A stretch of DNA of 64,000 nt from Lentzea xinjiangensis (GTDB taxonomy: Bacteria > Actinomycetota > Actinomycetes > Mycobacteriales > Pseudonocardiaceae), in NCBI RefSeq assembly GCF_900110955.1, contig NZ_FOFR01000013.1, forward strand, positions 62,001 through 126,000, read 5' to 3'. Both the position numbers and the translations under genes were made by a program. This document shows positions 62,728-64,000 of this stretch, one piece after another (position 1 is the stretch's first letter; each line of letters opens with the position of its first letter). Below the pieces are notes generated by a model. That model saw nothing but the letters and a program-made list of their open reading frames with translations. It was not told the origin of the DNA and did no database searches.

Positions 62728-63669
62728 ATGACGGAACATCCGCCGCGCTCGGTGCTGCTCGCCTCACCCCGGTCGTTCTGCGCCGGGGTGGAGCGCGCCA
62801 TCGAGATCGTGGAACGACTGCTCGACCAGCGCGGCGGTCCCGTCTACGTCCGCAAGCAGATCGTGCACAACGTCCACGTGGTCAGGTCGCTGGAGGCGCG
62901 CGGCGCCGTGTTCGTGGAGGAGCTGTCCGAGGTGCCTTTCGGTGCCACGGCGGTCTTCTCCGCACACGGCGTCTCCCCCGCCGTGCGCGCCGAGGCGCGC
63001 GCCCGGTCGCTGGACGTCCTGGACGCGACCTGTCCGCTGGTGACGAAGGTGCACTCCGAAGCACGGCGCTTCGCCGAGCGGGGCGACACCATCGTGCTGA
63101 TCGGTCACGCCGGGCACGAGGAGGTCGAAGGCACGCTGGGTGAGGCTCCCGGCCGGATCGTCCTCGTCGAGACCGTGGAGGACGTCCTCACCCTGGAGAT
63201 CACCGGTCCGGTGTCGTACCTGACGCAGACGACGCTGGCCGTGGACGAGACGGCCGAGGTGGTCGAGGCGTTGCGGCGCAAGTTCCCGCAGCTGCGTGGG
63301 CCGGGGTCCGACGACATCTGCTACGCGACCACGAACCGGCAGATCGCGATCCGCGAGGTCGCCGCGAAGTCGGACCTCGTCCTGGTCGTGGGTTCCAGGA
63401 ACTCCTCCAACTCCGTGCGCATGGTCGAGCTGGCCGCCCGCACCGGCACCCCGGCCCACCTGATCGACGACGCCTCCGAGATCGACCCGGCGTGGCTCGC
63501 CGGCGTGTCGACGGTCGGGCTGTCGGCCGGCGCGTCGGCTCCGCCGGAACTGGTGGACGAGGTGGTGCGGGCGCTGGAGGCGTTCGGCTCGGTGTCCGTC
63601 TCGACGCACACGACCGCCACCGAGACCATCTCCTTCACGTTGCCGACGGCGGTGCGCAGTGCTGGCTGA
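62728..63669 (+). CDS. ispH: 4-hydroxy-3-methylbut-2-enyl diphosphate reductase
   Basis: 313 residues. The three Cys ligands of the [4Fe-4S] cluster are in [25 protein letters not shown] and [11 protein letters not shown], and the active-site Glu/His-containing segments ([39 protein letters not shown]) are intact. It makes IPP and DMAPP in the last MEP step. A reductase copy inside a terpene operon implies dedicated precursor supply; whether it is the only copy in the genome cannot be told here. AAAGGGG precedes the ATG. The stop overlaps dxs by 11 bp. Confidence 0.95.
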   Translation: MTEHPPRSVLLASPRSFCAGVERAIEIVERLLDQRGGPVYVRKQIVHNVHVVRSLEARGAVFVEELSEVPFGATAVFSAHGVSPAVRAEARARSLDVLDATCPLVTKVHSEARRFAERGDTIVLIGHAGHEEVEGTLGEAPGRIVLVETVEDVLTLEITGPVSYLTQTTLAVDETAEVVEALRRKFPQLRGPGSDDICYATTNRQIAIREVAAKSDLVLVVGSRNSSNSVRMVELAARTGTPAHLIDDASEIDPAWLAGVSTVGLSAGASAPPELVDEVVRALEAFGSVSVSTHTTATETISFTLPTAVRSAG

Positions 63670-64000
63670 CATCGCCTCGCCCTCGGACGTCCGCGCGCTG
63701 TCCTCGTCCGAGCTGCGCGCGCTGGCCGCCGAGATCCGGGCGTTCCTCATCGCCAAGGTGCACCGGACCGGCGGGCACCTCGGACCGAACCTGGGCGCGG
63801 TCGAGCTGACCATCGCGGTGCACCGGGTCTTCGCCTCCCCCGTCGACGTCGTGCTGTTCGACACCGGCCACCAGTCGTACGTGCACAAGATGCTGACGGG
63901 CCGTTGCTCCGACTTCGACTCGCTGCGACAGGCCGGCGGCCTGTCCGGCTACCCGTCCGCGGCCGAGTCGGCGCACGACGTGATCGAGAACTCGCACGCC
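63659..64000 (+). CDS. dxs: 1-deoxy-D-xylulose-5-phosphate synthase, N-terminal part (runs off window end)
   Basis: The first 114 residues are present. They include the DXS N-terminal signatures [20 protein letters not shown] and [16 protein letters not shown] of the thiamine-diphosphate domain. DXS condenses pyruvate and glyceraldehyde 3-phosphate, the first and rate-setting MEP step. The GTG at 63659 lies inside ispH (11-bp overlap), so it is translationally coupled. With ispH it brackets the MEP pathway and should push flux toward the cyclase. Confidence 0.93.
   Translation, partial: MLADIASPSDVRALSSSELRALAAEIRAFLIAKVHRTGGHLGPNLGAVELTIAVHRVFASPVDVVLFDTGHQSYVHKMLTGRCSDFDSLRQAGGLSGYPSAAESAHDVIENSHA

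Overview
The window is high-GC actinobacterial chromosome. It shows many GTG starts, probable leaderless mRNAs, Tat signal peptides, an XRE/DUF397 pair, a deazaflavin-dependent reductase and a family 2B encapsulin locus carrying terpene cyclases. This mix suggests a filamentous actinomycete, most likely of the order Pseudonocardiales (Lentzea/Saccharothrix-like); the taxon is an inference from gene content. No rRNA, tRNA, CRISPR array, insertion sequence or complete prophage was seen.

Layout. 1-10 kb: signalling. A hybrid histidine kinase fragment, a partner-switching set (two STAS proteins, an RsbW-like ATPase), a small protein behind a SigB/SigF-type promoter, a Ppx/GppA protein, an AlkP/PglZ-like protein, a Tat-exported GH88 enzyme and a two-component pair. 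10-17.5 kb: an exported M15-like peptidase with a peptidoglycan-binding domain, a two-domain SRPBCC protein, an orphan winged-helix regulator, type II NADH dehydrogenase divergent from a Rieske oxidoreductase, and an orphan PaaZ. 17.7-24.8 kb: a putative MarR regulon. Six near-identical palindromes (NTGNTGA-N4-YCANCAA) lie before a LuxR-type regulator, a secreted protein, a frameshifted FMN reductase-SnoaL fusion and marR itself. 25-36.4 kb: metabolic and regulatory genes, including an SDR gene broken by a 74-bp tandem duplication, an acyl-CoA synthetase with a divergent GAF-LuxR regulator, an MFS/TetR pair and a secreted GH16 glucanase. 36.5-46.3 kb: an XRE-DUF397-cyclodeaminase operon, then an unfamiliar three-gene operon (membrane protein with a VirD4-like region, HerA/FtsK-like ATPase, hyperacidic repeat protein). 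46.3-56.3 kb: a phosphodiester glycosidase-phosphoesterase fusion, a DEAD-box helicase, a 39-bp tandem repeat array, a methyltransferase preceded by two nested stem-loops, VOC/AraC genes and a ROK-Gfo/Idh-UPF0303 sugar module.

The most exciting region is 56.4-64.0 kb. It is one tightly packed operon: encapsulin shell 1, terpene cyclase (like the N-terminal domain of geosmin synthase), terpene cyclase-like protein (like the C-terminal domain, but lacking both metal-binding motifs), encapsulin shell 2, polyprenyl synthase, ispH and dxs. It reads as a protein nanocompartment for terpene synthesis with its own precursor supply (DXS and IspH of the MEP pathway, then a prenyl chain, then a cyclase). 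It appears to hold a split geosmin synthase whose second half has become a pseudoenzyme. Two 13-bp palindromes exactly 21 bp apart precede it.
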